From Vanilla planifolia (taxonomy: Eukaryota > Streptophyta > Magnoliopsida > Asparagales > Orchidaceae), in contig JAIUJO010000069.1 of the NCBI GenBank assembly GCA_023846275.1, positions 206,501-270,500 of the forward strand: DNA of 64,000 nucleotides, given 5' to 3'. A program made the position numbers and the translations under genes. Shown in pieces: positions 11,201 to 27,683 of the stretch. Each line of letters opens with the position of its first letter. Position 1 is the first letter of the stretch. The notes beneath the pieces were generated by a model. It ran no database searches and was not told where the DNA came from. It saw only the letters and a list, made by a program, of their open reading frames with translations.

Positions 11201-14200
11201 CACATGCACACACGTGTGTAGAAACACTCACACACACAAGCACAAATAGGAACACTCACATTAAAACACATGCACACAAACATGTAGACACACATGCATT
11301 ATCAAACACAAGCACATGATCACACACACATGCCTACACATGTGCCCATGTGCATGCACACATATGCACTATTGCACATACACACACACATGTGAACACC
11401 TAAACACACCAACACACATGAATACACAAGCATGTGCACATGCACAAATGCGCACACACCTTTGCACACATATAGACAAATAAATGCAAACTCACACATG
11501 TAGGCATACTCATGCACGTGCACATGCTTACACAACCAAACACATGTACATAGACACACACACATTCTCATTCATACACACACATACATACATGCATATA
11601 GATGAACACATACACACACATGCACATACACAACAACAAAACTCATGCACACACACAAAGAAAGACATAGGAACACACGCACACACAGAAGCACACATAA
11701 ACAATCACACACCAACTCAAATGCCCACATGCACAAACATGCAGGCATAGGCACACACACACAAACCAAAAACCACCTAAACACATATGCAACACTCGCA
11801 TGCACACACACATACATACATGTACACATACACACATGTGCGTGCACACATGCACCCACTCCAATGCACACATAAGCAAACATGCACTTATAGTCATAAA
11901 ATCACAAGTTGTCATGCACATGCACATATATATATGCATGCCCATGCATAGACACAAGTAAATATGCATATATACACATATACACACACACACGTCTACA
12001 CACAAGCACAAGCAGCACACACACATGCACACAAGTACACGAGCATGCAAAACATATGCATATGTGCACACATAAGCACACACATATGTAGAGATGCACA
12101 CACATACACTCGCACTCACACATGCACATGCACACACACAGACACATACACAAGTGCATGCCCATGACCACATGCACACAAAACCATACACACACAAGTA
12201 CACATGCATACACAATCATACACACCCTCACATATGCCCACCCACACATACACACACTCATATACACAAAACACACAAACATGCACACAAGTGAGTGTGC
12301 ACACACTTCATTACATGCATGCATGCTCCCACTCATAAGCATACTGACATACTAACATGCATACATAGATGCACACTCATACATACACTTGCACATGCAC
12401 ACATACATGCCCACACTCATGAACACAAAGACACACACACACATGACTACATGCATACAAGCACATAAACATGCAACCACATAAACATAAGTACATATAA
12501 ACACTCTCATGCACACACACACACATGCATGCAAATGCACACAATACACACACAAAAAACTCACACATGGATTGACACACAAAAACATGCACAGACATAC
12601 TTACACACATGTCTGTAGCTACCTACTAACATGCACACACAAACAAATGTACCCACACTCATACACACATACACAAATATAAGCAAATTTACATGCAAAA
12701 AAGGCACACATAAAAGTGCATAAACATGCCGACATACACACATACAAACACAAACATGCACACACAGTCACATGTATAGGCATGTATGCACTCACACACA
12801 TACTCACACACACACATGGAAGAACACTCACACACACACACCTACATGTGCATACACATACATATGGACAAGCATGCACACACTTATGCACACTCACACG
12901 TAGACTTACACACATGTACTCACAAAGAGACAAGTGCATATATATGCAGACATACACACAAACAAATACTCACATATAGGTGTACGAACACACGCATATG
13001 CACACATACACAAATGTACACACACTCGTACACAAACATAAACACACACACAAGCCCCTACACATGTTAGCACACACACACACACACAAACACAAATATG
13101 CATACATTTATATATGTACACACACACACACATAAATGCACACATATATGCATGAATTCTTACATACATGCAGCACATGCTCACCTATACTCAAACACTC
13201 ACATGAACACACACACATATGCACATGCACACATGTGCATGCACACTCACGTACACCCATATGCATACACATATAGACACATGCACACACACATGCACAC
13301 ACATGCACACACATGCACATACATATACATACACACTCACATGCACATGTACACCCATGTGCACTAGCACACACATATGCACACACATGCACCAATACAT
13401 ATGTGCATATAGGCACACAAGCACATCCACACAGACATGCAAACACAAGTACACACTTTTGCATATAATCCTACAAACACATACACATGCACACATTAAC
13501 ACACAAAAGCATGCATCCATACACACTTGTGATCGTATGCACACACTGCACTCATGCACAGCCTCATACACTTGCACCCATGCTCACAACTATACACATG
13601 AATACATACACACAAGCACACTCACAGACACACATATGTGAATGCATGCAAATGCATAAACACACACACATGCATGCACACCGATGCACAAAAATGCACA
13701 CACAAACTCATGTCAATAAACACGCACAAACACATGCACAAATCGACACATGTATGCACCCACACCTACATAAACAAATGCAACCACAATCATACACTTG
13801 TAATCACATGCACACATGCATGCACGTAAGCTATTTACACTCATAGATGCACACACGTGCACACGCACACATTTGCATGTGTCTATGTTCACATACGCAT
13901 ATACACATGCGAATGCATGTACACGCAAACACAGTGCACATACATGCACACATGCATACAAACACAAACATACATGCACATACACACATGCTTAGACACA
14001 CATACACCATACACATGCATGCACACAAATGCACTCATGTAGTGTCACACACACTTGCACACATAGAAATACCCACACATAGCCACACACATTAACAAAG
14101 ACACACATGCTCCTACACACACAAGTTCACATGTGCAAATGAATAGATACATACATAAGCACATACACGCACCCCTAAATCCTTTTACACACATGCATAC

Positions 14201-17200
14201 ACAAGCACACACATAAAAGTATACACACATGCACATTAACACACACACACACAAAGACAGATTGGCAAACACATGCACACACAACCATACATGCACACAC
14301 ACACAAACAAGCACCCAAACATCGACACATGCAGGCACACAAACACAAACACACATGCATGCACCCATGAACTCACATGCACATGCATGCACACACATAA
14401 AAATACAAACACATATGTAGGCACGCAAACACACACATACATAAGTGCACAAGCACACATGCACACATACAACCACACATGTACACATACACGAGCAAAA
14501 GCACAAGCATGAACGCACATGCACATATAAACATAAACACACAGAAACATACGCACAAGCACAATTGCAAGGTAACACAAACACATGCACACATGCACAC
14601 ACACACACAAACACATGCAACAAAATGAGCACATAAGTATACATGCACAAAAGTTGGCACTCACACACATACAGACATGCACATAAACAAACACACAAAC
14701 ACACAAACATGTACACACACATATGTACACATAGATAGATGCATAGACATAGACAAATACATGTATGCACAAACACACATGAATACAAGCACACAAATAC
14801 ACACACATATACATGCAAACATGCAAAGACATACACATGCACAAAAACACACTCATGTATGTACTCACCTACAAAAATAAGCAAACAAACACACACATGC
14901 ATCAGCACATGAACACACACATGTGTAATCATACATGCACTTGCATATATGGACATACCTGTGCCCACACACATGCATAGGCATGCATATACAAATGCAC
15001 ACCTTTACATGCACACATGTGCACAAGCACATACACAAAATGCATGCACATGAACACACACATGCATGTCCAAGCACACTTGCACTCACAAACACACAAA
15101 CCTCCATTCCCACACACATTCTTGGATGCACAAGCAATAGCACACACACTCACACATATAGATGTAGACACTTGCACACACAGACACCCCCCAAGTATGT
15201 AAGCACACACCTACATGCATGAAAGCACCAACATGTGCACATGTTTGCTTGCTTGCACAAACACACAAGAACACAGACACATATGCACACACATAACCAC
15301 AAGCATACAAATAAATATGCTTACAAAAATACATGAACACACATGTATGCAAACACACAGACACACTCACACACATAGACAAACACACACTTGCACATAC
15401 ACATGCATTCATGCAAGAATTCAAACGCATGCACATTTGCATGCAAGCATGCAAACAGACATATACACATGCACACACACTTGGGCACACACACACACAT
15501 AGGTTCCCAAAGGCATAGAAAAACCAACACACATGCACACACATATGAAGGCATATATACGCACCTACAAATGCATACACACAAGACTACCTATGCACAC
15601 AAGCATAAGCACATCCTCACATGCATAGAAGTGCACAAACACACTCATAAATGCATGTACAAGAGCATTCACACACGTGCACACGCACAGATATGCACTC
15701 ACATATACACACAAGCACACGCCCATGCACACACTCAAATGCACAATCAAAGATTCACAAATGAGCACATCTACATGCACATGGACACATGCCACCTACA
15801 TGCACAAAAGAACACACATGATTATACATACACAAAGAACACACACCCACATAAACACACAGGAACTTGCATATGCATACATGCACACTTGAGCACACTT
15901 GCACCTTCTCACACAAACATCCACAAAAACATACACATCCAAAACCACACATACATGCACATATAAATACATACACAAGCACAAACACACACACACACAC
16001 ATAAAAACACACATGCACACACGCATATGCATATATGCATGCACATGCACACAGCATGCATATAGACATGCATTCACCAGCAATCACACACATGCACACA
16101 CATACACACCCACATGCACAAATGTAAGCACACACACACTCTGAAAAGCACAAACACATAGGCCTATAGGCACATGAACAAATGCACACATGCAAGAATG
16201 CAAACGTGGCTAACATACATGGACACACCAAGCATAGGCACTTGCACATCTAAATAATGCACCCTCCCATATCGAGAGACAATTGCAAACCCATATGCAT
16301 ACACATATACACACAAAGAAACAAACACACATGCACACAGAAGCATGAATACAAAGACAAGCACACATAATTACACCCATGCACATATACATTTGCACAC
16401 ACACATGTACACACACACATCCACACAAGCACAAATGCACACACACACACATAACCACACATGCATAGACACACACAAACACAAAGACATACAAATATGC
16501 ATGTGCTCACATAGACCAATGCATGCATGCACATAAGCACACACCTACACAAACATACACATGTAGAAACACATTAAAATACTCATACATGAACACACAC
16601 ACACACACACATGCACACATGTAGAAATATATAAACACATACACATGCACACACACACACACATACTAAAACACTAGCACAAATGAGCACATACACAAGC
16701 ATGCACACACATTAATGCATGCACACCACATATACACCCATGCACAAATGCATGTGCTCACATGCACGAAAACATAAACATACACACACATGAAAATGCA
16801 CACATGAACATGCACACACACGCACACACACGCACACACATATACATGCACTAACACATAAACATGTACACACACATCCAAAGACAAAGACAAGGACATA
16901 CACATGCTCACACCCACACACACACAAAATCAAGCAAACATTCAATCACATAAAACATGAACACACTATCAATGCATGTACCCACACACTCAAATGTGTG
17001 TGCATGCATGCACACAGGCACACACATGCACTTGCACACATATTGACACAACCTACTTTCACACACAAATTTGCACACACACATATATACAAATGCACAT
17101 ACACACACCTACACAAATACGCACACAAGCAGAAACACATATAGACGTATGAACATGCACAACGACAAACACATCTGCATGAATGGAACCACGCACATGC

Positions 17201-17631
17201 ACCCACAAACTCACACAAGCATTTACACACACACACAAACCCAAATAGTATGATCACCTATACATCTGCATTGGCACACACTCGTACAAGCACAAACAAG
17301 CTAACATGCACAAATGCACACATACACACATACACACACATGCACTCATATTCACACAATTGTGTAGGCAAACATAGGCACACAAACATGCATATACACA
17401 CAAAATAAACACATGCACATACACACATGCAAGCACGGATGAACAACAAATACACAAATTTATATTCACAAAAAGCAAGTACAAACACACATGTACATAA
17501 GTGTACACAAACACATGTACACACACTCAAGCACATCTGCACAAATACACACACATACTCAAACACACTTCCACAAATGCTCTTTCATACACACACGTGC
17601 AAAGAAACACACACACAAATGTACACAAACA

Positions 17632-17675
17632 TACACATGCACAGATACACACATGCACAGATACACACATGCATG
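17632..17675 (+). repeat. 16-bp short tandem repeat in the CA array
   Basis: CATGCACAGATACACA repeats with an offset of 16 bp starting at 17636 and 17652. It is a short secondary tandem expansion of an altered CA stretch. Confidence 0.7.
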
Positions 17676-18779
17676 TGCACACACCCTCAAACTCTTGCCC
17701 ACATACACAAACACACACATGCACAAATACAAACACTCATGCACAAACACATAGATTCATACATACACATGTGTACACAAGCACATGCATAGTGATGCCA
17801 AACAACCATGCATAAACACACCCATGCATGCATATGCCAGTACACAAAAAGATGTATGAACATACATGCATGCACATATGCACACACAGAAGCACAAAAA
17901 AATGTACATGCACACATGAGCACAGGTGCACACCCACATGCATTCACACAAACAACTACACCCACCCACACACACAAGTATGTGTTCTTCCCTACACATA
18001 CAAACAAACTTGCATGCATACACAAATGTACACCCACATATATGCACCCATGCACACACATGCATGAGCAGATGTACACAAATGAACATACCCACATAAA
18101 CATGTTCACGCACATGGATACTGATGCATAAACACATGTAGGCACACACATATGCACAAACACACACACACACACAAATAAGTATACATGCATGCAAGTA
18201 GGCACACACAAATCCACACACATGAATGCAAACATGCTCACACACATACGTGCATGCAAACATGCACAAAAGAAACAATGCACATGCCCACATACACACA
18301 CATGCTCACAGTCACACAAACACAAAAACACACACACACAGATACACACATATGCGCATGTACACGAGCACACATGCACATGCATAGGTACACAAACAAA
18401 TACTCATGCCCATTCATACACACATAAATGCACACATATATGCATACACAAATAGAATCACAAATATATAAATACACACAAACACATATACACACATGCA
18501 CACTCACACACACACATAAAAACACTAGCATGAAAGCACACAAACACAATTGCAGACACATACACATGATCATACACTCACACACATGCACATGCACATT
18601 CATACATCGACATGTGTGCACAAGTGTATGTATGCTTATGTACACACAAACATGTGCCCACACATACATGCACATGCACATATGCCTATATGCATCCACA
18701 CAATAAAAAATTTACTCACACATGCAAAAAAACATGTCCACCTATGCAAACACTAATGTTTACACATGCACACATGCAC

Positions 18780-18925
18780 ATGCACACACATTTACATATA
18801 CATGCAATGGCACCATGCATGGACAAAAACAAGCATAGGCACACACAAAGACATGCACACACACACATATACATGCAATGACACCACACATGGATAGACA
18901 AAAGCAACACATACACACACTAATG
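18780..18925 (+). repeat. 71-bp tandem duplication in the CA array
   Basis: ACATGCAATG followed by a CACCA-containing segment and GGA-AGACAAA-type sequence occurs at 18800 and 18871, an offset of 71 bp. The copies differ at several positions. The shared unusual words (GCAATG, CACCA, AAGCA) make chance similarity of CA-rich DNA unlikely. Confidence 0.75.
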
Positions 18926-19184
18926 TACATATAATTATATGCGCACCAACACGAATGCATGTGTTCTCATGCACATGCACACACACACACACATAGACAT
19001 GCACATGCACAAGCATGCACACACATATTCACTTATTTGCATATATGCACACATTTACTTGCCCACACTAACACACACACACACATACTCACGAACATGC
19101 ACGCTCGCACATGCTCACACATATGAACAAACAAATGAACACAAGCATGCATGCACAAACACAAACACACAAGCACACACATAT

Positions 19185-20735
19185 GCACAAATGTAAAGAT
19201 GCATGCACACATACACAACACAAACACATACTCAAATGTTGTGCACGTAAACACACAAGTAGACACACATACAAATATACACACACATACATATAAATGC
19301 ATATGCACAAACACACATAAACACATGCATATACATGCATGATGATGCACTCACACACATAGACATGCACATATGGATCACACGTAGACACATTCATGTA
19401 CAAATACACACTTGCACATCTGCATTAACACATGTTCCCACAAATATATATAAGCACACTCTCACAAATTAAAATGCACAAGCACACACACACAAAAAGC
19501 TAGCACACATACACACACATAAATACTCACAAATACACACATGCATAATGATGCACATACACTCAAGCATGCACCCATGCACAAATAGACTAATGCAAGC
19601 AAGCACACATGCACATGCATACACCCACACCCACACACACACACATAAACATTCACACACAAACATATGTAGACACACACAAGCCCAAGTATGCAACACA
19701 TGCACTCATGCATGTATGCACACACACATATGCACATTCATACACATACATGTACATGACAAACACATTACTCACACATAATCAGACACATGCACTCACA
19801 CGCATGCATAGAAACATGAACATGTATACACACACACATACATGCATGCAACCAAACATATACGCATGTGCATAGACAGATGCACACATAAGAGCACAAA
19901 CATATGCACACACATGAACACACACATGCACAAATGCAAAGATGCACACACACATACACATAAACAAACACATACCCAAATGTACACAAGTGTATGTAAA
20001 CACACAAGCAGACACACATACACATATACACATACATGCGTACATATAAATGCATATGCACAAATACAAAAGCACAAGTACACAAAAACACATGTATGTA
20101 CATGCATGAAGATGCATTTACACACACACACATGCACATGTGGACCACATGCAGGCACATATATGTACAAATGCACACTTGCACACATGCATTCACACAT
20201 ATACTCACAAACATATGTAAGCACACACACTCACAAACTCGAATGCACAAGCACACATACTCATACATGCATGCATGCACACATACACACACACATAGAC
20301 ACTAACAAATACACACATGCATAATGATGCACATACACACAAGCATGCACCCATGCACAAAAGGACTAATGCAAGCAAGCACACATGCACATGCATACAC
20401 CCCCAGACACACATGTGTAAACATTCACACACCCACATATGCAAATACACACAGAAGCCCAAGTATGCAAACACATGCACTCATGCATGCATGCATACAC
20501 ACACACACATCCAAATTCATACACACACATGCATGCACATGCACAGTACTCACACATGAATAAACACACATACATAAACACACACATGCACTCACAAACA
20601 TGCATAGAAATATGAACATGATCACACACACATACATGCATGCAACCAAATGTATAGACATGTGCATAGACACATGCAAACATAAGAGCACAAACACATG
20701 CACACACATGAACACACACATGCACACTCTCATGG
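19185..20735 (+). repeat. Tandem duplication of about 750-800 bp inside the CA array
   Basis: Distinctive words recur in the same order. GCACAAATG-AAAGAT lies at 19185 and 19929, ATATAAATGC at 19291 and 20044, ATGCATAATGATGC at 19541 and 20317, and TGCATAGAAA at 19805 and 20601. The offset grows from 744 to 796 bp, which shows that small length changes accumulated after duplication. The block is therefore two diverged copies, with the start of a third near 20601-20735. It shows that the array also grows by segmental duplication and not only by dinucleotide slippage. Confidence 0.85.
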
Positions 20736-23700
20736 AAATAGAAATGCAAGAAACCACACATGTGCATGCATAGACAAAGACACATACACATGCTCACCCA
20801 CACACATAAACACAAGAACACACATGAACATACACACATGCACATGTGAATGCACCCATACACACACATGTGCAAGCATACAAACACATACATACACACA
20901 CACACACCAATACACATACCCCTCCCATAAACACACAAACACATGCTCGCATGCACAAATACACAACATAAACACTGATACATGCCCATACACATGCACA
21001 CACACATGGATACACACTCACACACACACATAAGCACAACCACACAACACAAACATGTATGCACCTAAAACAAGCACAAATGCATGCAAGCATACACATA
21101 TAAATACACACGTGAACCAATGCACACACATGCTCAAACACACATAAATACATACACATTCATATAACTGTTTGCACATTTTAGGCACACATGCACAAAC
21201 ACTCACACACTCACACATGGATACATGCAAGGACAACATACACACATGCACAAAAACATGTGAACACACACACTTACAAGTAGAAGCACACAAGAACACA
21301 CATGCACACATATGAATTCACAAATACACACACATGCACAAATTCATGCACACACACTCACACAAACATTCTTACACATGAACATTTAAACATGCATGTA
21401 CAAACTAACATGTATGCATACACATCCACATAAAAGTACATGAATGGAAATACATGAATGTACATGCACATGCACACATATACACATGCAAAGACACAAA
21501 CCCACATAGAAATATGCTAATGCATACACACATGCATATGCATATACACATGCACACACATAAGAAAAAAACCCAACCATACATGTAAAAACATGCACAT
21601 ATACATACACAGAAGGGCACATGCACCACACATGGACACCCATGCACACACACAAGCAAGCCTGCACACAAAAATACGTACACATGTCCATGCAGACACA
21701 TACATGCACATGCACCCTTATCTAAGGATACGTGTGCACATACATACATATTTGTGTATGCATAGATATGCACATGAACATGCACACATACACAAACATA
21801 CACATACATGCATACACTTGTGTACCTACACACTCACACACACAAAACTACATCACAAGCAAGCACACATGCCTATATGTGCACACACACACACACAAAC
21901 ACTTGTGTACACACATGCATGTGTACCCATGCACACATATGCATACACAAACAAGTATCCATGCACAAAATTGGAAATACATGCACACACACATGCATAT
22001 CACTCCCACACACACACATTTATGCACAAATGCACATACACATACACACAAAGATACACACACTCATGCTTGCACATACACACAACCACACATAATTACC
22101 ATGCACACATACACAAACACATGCACAATCTTGCATACATGCAACATAGCTCTAAACACACACACAATTACGCACTCAGATAGTCACATACATTCATGCA
22201 AGAATGCGTACACAAATGCAAATGCAAGTGCACAACCACAAATATGTAAGCATACACACACTTATGCATGGATGCCCAAATGCTCACATAGACAAACATC
22301 CACATGTACACCACACCTACACATATTCTTAAATGCACACACATGTAGACATGCACATAGTATATGCAAAAACATGCACACATCCACATGCATACACACA
22401 CAAGCACACACACACACACACACGTACAAGCCCACACTGACACACGTGCACATGCACACACATACAAACACACACAGACACCAACCTACCCACACACATA
22501 GCATGCACACATTCACGTACACATCCACACATACACGCATAAGAACACATGTGCACATATGTACACACACACATGTACACCCACACACACTCGTACATAG
22601 ATGTCCCCATCCGCACACACATAGACAGTCAAATGCATACATACAAGTTTGTATGCATAAACACATGTAAACAGACATGTACACGTATACACACATGTGT
22701 GCACACACTTATAGAAACATGCATATACAAAGACACACACATTCACATAAATAAGTACACATGCACAAACATGTCCATATTTGAACACACAACAAAACAT
22801 ATGTATAGCAAATAAAAACTTACACATGCACACACAGAGACATACATGAACACACACACACATGCATAGATAGATGCACACACAGAGAGACTTGCACACA
22901 CAACCACGTATACACATACATGCACACACATGCACTTGCATACTCTCATGCACACACACGCATGCACACAAAATGTTGCATGTACACATGCATGTACACA
23001 CATACACACATCCACACACATAGGCATGCAAACACACTCACACATGCATTCACATAAGTATGCATGAACAAATACACACACACAACAAGACATGCACATA
23101 CACATTAATAGACACATTCACACACTTGTGCATGCACACACAGAGACATACCCATACATACAAACACATGCACAAAAACACATATGTATAAGGTTGCACA
23201 CATGTACTCACACACTCACACAAAAAAAACTAACACATGTAAAGACACACACACACTCATACACACACATAAGCGTGAACACACGTATGCACAAACACAC
23301 GCACATTGACATGTGGATGCATACATAGACATTTACTCAAGCTTGGACATAGACACACATGAATTAGTGCACACACACACACATGTGCATATGCATCAGT
23401 GCATACATACATACACATGCACACATATATGCATACACACACTTGCACACAAAGACACACAACATGTAGCACACACATGCACACACACACACACACACAT
23501 AGATAGATATATATATAGGCACACATGTACACATGCAAACACACAAACACACATGCAGACACATGTAGATGCACACATTTGTTGATACACAAGCACACAC
23601 ACATGTACTCATGCGTACTCACAGATACGCACACCCACATTCATGCACACACACACACACACTATCATCCACATGCACAAACAAACATACATTAACATGC

Positions 23701-25689
23701 ATCCAAACACCCACACACATATGCACATGCACAAGTGCACAGATACACAAACATATGTAAGAGCACATACACAGACAAACACATGCACCCACACACAAAC
23801 ATGCACACACAAACACACACATCTATATGCACACACACGGAAACCTACTCATATGTAGACACACACATACATACAATGCATACATGCATATGCATATAGA
23901 TAAATGCACACATATGCAAATGCACATGCATGTACATATGCACACATAATTAGACAAACTCACACACTTGTGCATGCACAAGAATACACATGTAAACACA
24001 TAAGCACACATAAACACAAGTACACATACTTGCACATGCACACAAACATGCTCGTACACACAAACACAAACATGTATATGTACACTCATGCTTGCACACA
24101 CATACAAAGACACATGCATGCATACATATGCACACACATACACACTCACATGTACACACAAAACTACACACACAACCACACATTCATGCACACACACATG
24201 CACAAATGTACACAAACACATGCACATTAATAGACACGTATGAACCCACTCACACACACAAGTACACACACACAAAAGGCCCACACAAACAAATACACCC
24301 ACCCACATATACAACCACATACATGCACTTACACACATGCACAGGCACACAAATGTTCATTCACACTCAAACACAAATAAAAAATATGTAAACATGCATT
24401 GACAAGTACAAACTTAAAAAAAAACTACACATGCAAATGCATAAAATGCAAACCTACACACTTTTACACACACATATGTACACAAATGCATGCACACATA
24501 CATAATCACAAATGTGGTCACTCACACACACGCATGCATACATACACACAAATGAACAAAAATATATATAGACATAAACAAGCACACACATACACACACT
24601 ATGTGCTTGCATAAACACATGCACACTTGCATAAACATGCATGCACACACATGCACACCTATGCACAAGCAAAGGTACACACACATGCTCACGCAGACGA
24701 AAAAACATGTACCCACACATACATAGATCAATACCCACATCCATTGATATGCATGCATAAACATACATACACCCCTGTGCACACACATACATGCATCACA
24801 TGCACACGTGCACCCAATCATAAATAATAATACAATCAACCAAGAATAAATACACATACATGTACACATGTGCATACTAGCACATGCATACACATGCAAA
24901 CACACTCACCTACCCATGCACACACACACATGCTTGTACACTCACCCGGTATACACATGCACACACCGACACGTGGACACACAAAAGACACATGTACACA
25001 CACACGCATATGCATAGATACACACATGCTCAGTCATGCACACACAAACAAATATGCATGCACTCATACACAAAAATATGTACACAAACAAACACAAGAC
25101 GTACATTTACACAAGCACATATACAGATGCACACACATGCACAATATAAAAAAGCATGCATAGGCACACATAGAAACATATAAACTCACACACACATGCA
25201 TACTAACACACATGCATGTCCAAGAACAAGCACATAGATATTTCCTTACATGTACAAGCACAAACAAAGACACACATGCAGACACTCAAACTCACAAACA
25301 TGGATAAAAATAGGCAGAAAGATATTCATGCAAATGCACACAAAAATGCATACACACACGAACACACATGCACACACATACACACACATGAGTACATACA
25401 CATGGGTGCATACACATGCATACACCTAAACAAATACAAACACAAACACAATAATGCATACACATATGTTTATACATACACATGTAAACACATACACACA
25501 TGTACATATGTACACAAACTCCTATACACACCAACGTATGCACATGCACAAGCAAACGCATATACACATGGACACACACTTAGGAAAACATGCACGTACT
25601 CACTTAAGCATGCACTTAAAATACACACACACACTCATTCACTCACATTCACCTAAGCACCCAAGCATACAAACACACACACACACACA

Positions 25690-25752
25690 TGCACACACAT
25701 ACAAACATATGCAGGCACACACATACAAACATATGCAGGCACACACATATGT
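25690..25752 (+). repeat. 24-bp tandem repeat in the CA array
   Basis: ACAAACATATGCAGGC occurs at 25701 and 25725 with identical flanks, an offset of 24 bp, and a third partial unit follows. The near identity points to very recent expansion. Confidence 0.8.
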
Positions 25753-27650
25753 ACAAGTACTCACACATGTACCCACACAATGACACAAGCACACATACAC
25801 AAGTAGTCACTTGCACAAAACCTCACTCGTGCACATGGACAGACATATTCATACACACACATGCACATGCCAAAACATAAGCACCAGCACATGCACATGC
25901 ATGCACATATACATGCTCCTACAGACACACATGTACAAACACATGAATGTATACACACACACAAACAAATGCATGCACACCAACATGCAAGCATGCACAC
26001 TCAAGCACATGCAAAAACTAACACATACATATGCACACACACTTACACACATTTGAATATACCCATAGGCACACATACAAACAAATATGCATCCACATAT
26101 ATGCACACACACACACACAAACATGCATGAACATACACACTCCCACATGCTCATACCCATGAACAAACACACACATATATATGTGTATGCATAGGCACAT
26201 ATACACACACATGTGCAAATGCACATATGCATATGCACATATGCATATGCACACACAAGCTCACACACACAAAAATACACATACACACATACACAAACAC
26301 AAATGTATAAACACAAACACACATGTGCACATACACACACACACACAAACACAAATGCACACACACACATGCACATATGCACATAGATATGCACAAATGC
26401 TAACACAAACACAAGCATGTACACAGACACATGCAAACCCATGCACACATACACACATGCTAAAACCAACTTGCAGACACAGACACACATTAACATTATG
26501 CACATGCCAAACATGCTTACACACTCACATACCCATGCACACAAAAACATGCACACACATCCATGCATAGAAACATATACAACCACACAAGCACACACAA
26601 ATGCACACATGCACACACATTGGCAAATGCAAACAAATGCACACAAACATGTTCACACACAAATGAATGCACACACACACACATGAACATGCATAGAAAC
26701 ACATGAACACACACACACAAGCAAACACATGCACTCACACATGAACACAAGCACATATGTGCTTATGTGTAGATAAAACACACACACGTACATACACATA
26801 CACATGCACACACACACACATACACACACTTGCCCATGTACACACATTGGCAAACACATATGCAAACACAAGCACAAACATGCATATAGTCACGTAGGCA
26901 CACTAGCCTACAAATACAAACACACACACATGAGTACACTCATGCACACAGATGCGCAAGCATGCACACACACACCCACATGCACATGCATGCAAACACA
27001 CATGTCATGGACACACACACACATACATGCACACATGGACTTGCACATGCATGTCTCCATGTGCATTAAGACAAGCACACACACATATATGAACTCATGT
27101 ACACACACACACACACTCACACACACATTAACAAACACACACACACATGCACATGCCCCCCTCCATATACATGTATGTGTGCATACACATGCACACACAC
27201 ACACACATAAGCTTCCATGGACATATATACAACCCTCAACACACACCCACACACATTCCTTCAAGCACGTTCACACATACATGTGCACATGCCCTTACAC
27301 ACACACAAACCCTCACCCATGAATAGCCACACACACACAAATGCACACACACACACACATACAATCACAAGCATGCACGCATAAATGCATGTTCTTGCAC
27401 ACACATAATTATTCAAACATATGTATATATGCACACACACATACGAGCAAACATAAGAACAAAATACGTACATGCACAAGCACATGCATGCAAATAGACA
27501 CAAATGCACACACAGACAATCACACACATATACATATAGACATGCATGTTCTCACGTGCCTACATGCACACACACAACACCAAACATGAACAAACATGCA
27601 TGCACAACACACACAAACATGCACATACATGCATTTGGACTCATACACAT

Positions 27651-27651
<1 letters not shown>

Positions 27652-27681
<30 letters not shown>
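27652..27681 (+). repeat. Uninterrupted (CA)15 tract
   Basis: This is one of the longest pure CA runs in the main array, about 30 bases. Pure tracts are short and scattered, which fits an old array with local re-expansion. Confidence 0.85.

Positions 27682-27683
<2 letters not shown>

Noticed and set aside
24430-24460. AAATGCATAAAATGCAAA words as a seed-type RY regulatory element
   Set aside because: CATGCA and ATGCAAA are intrinsic to the array and occur very many times, so they carry no specific signal.
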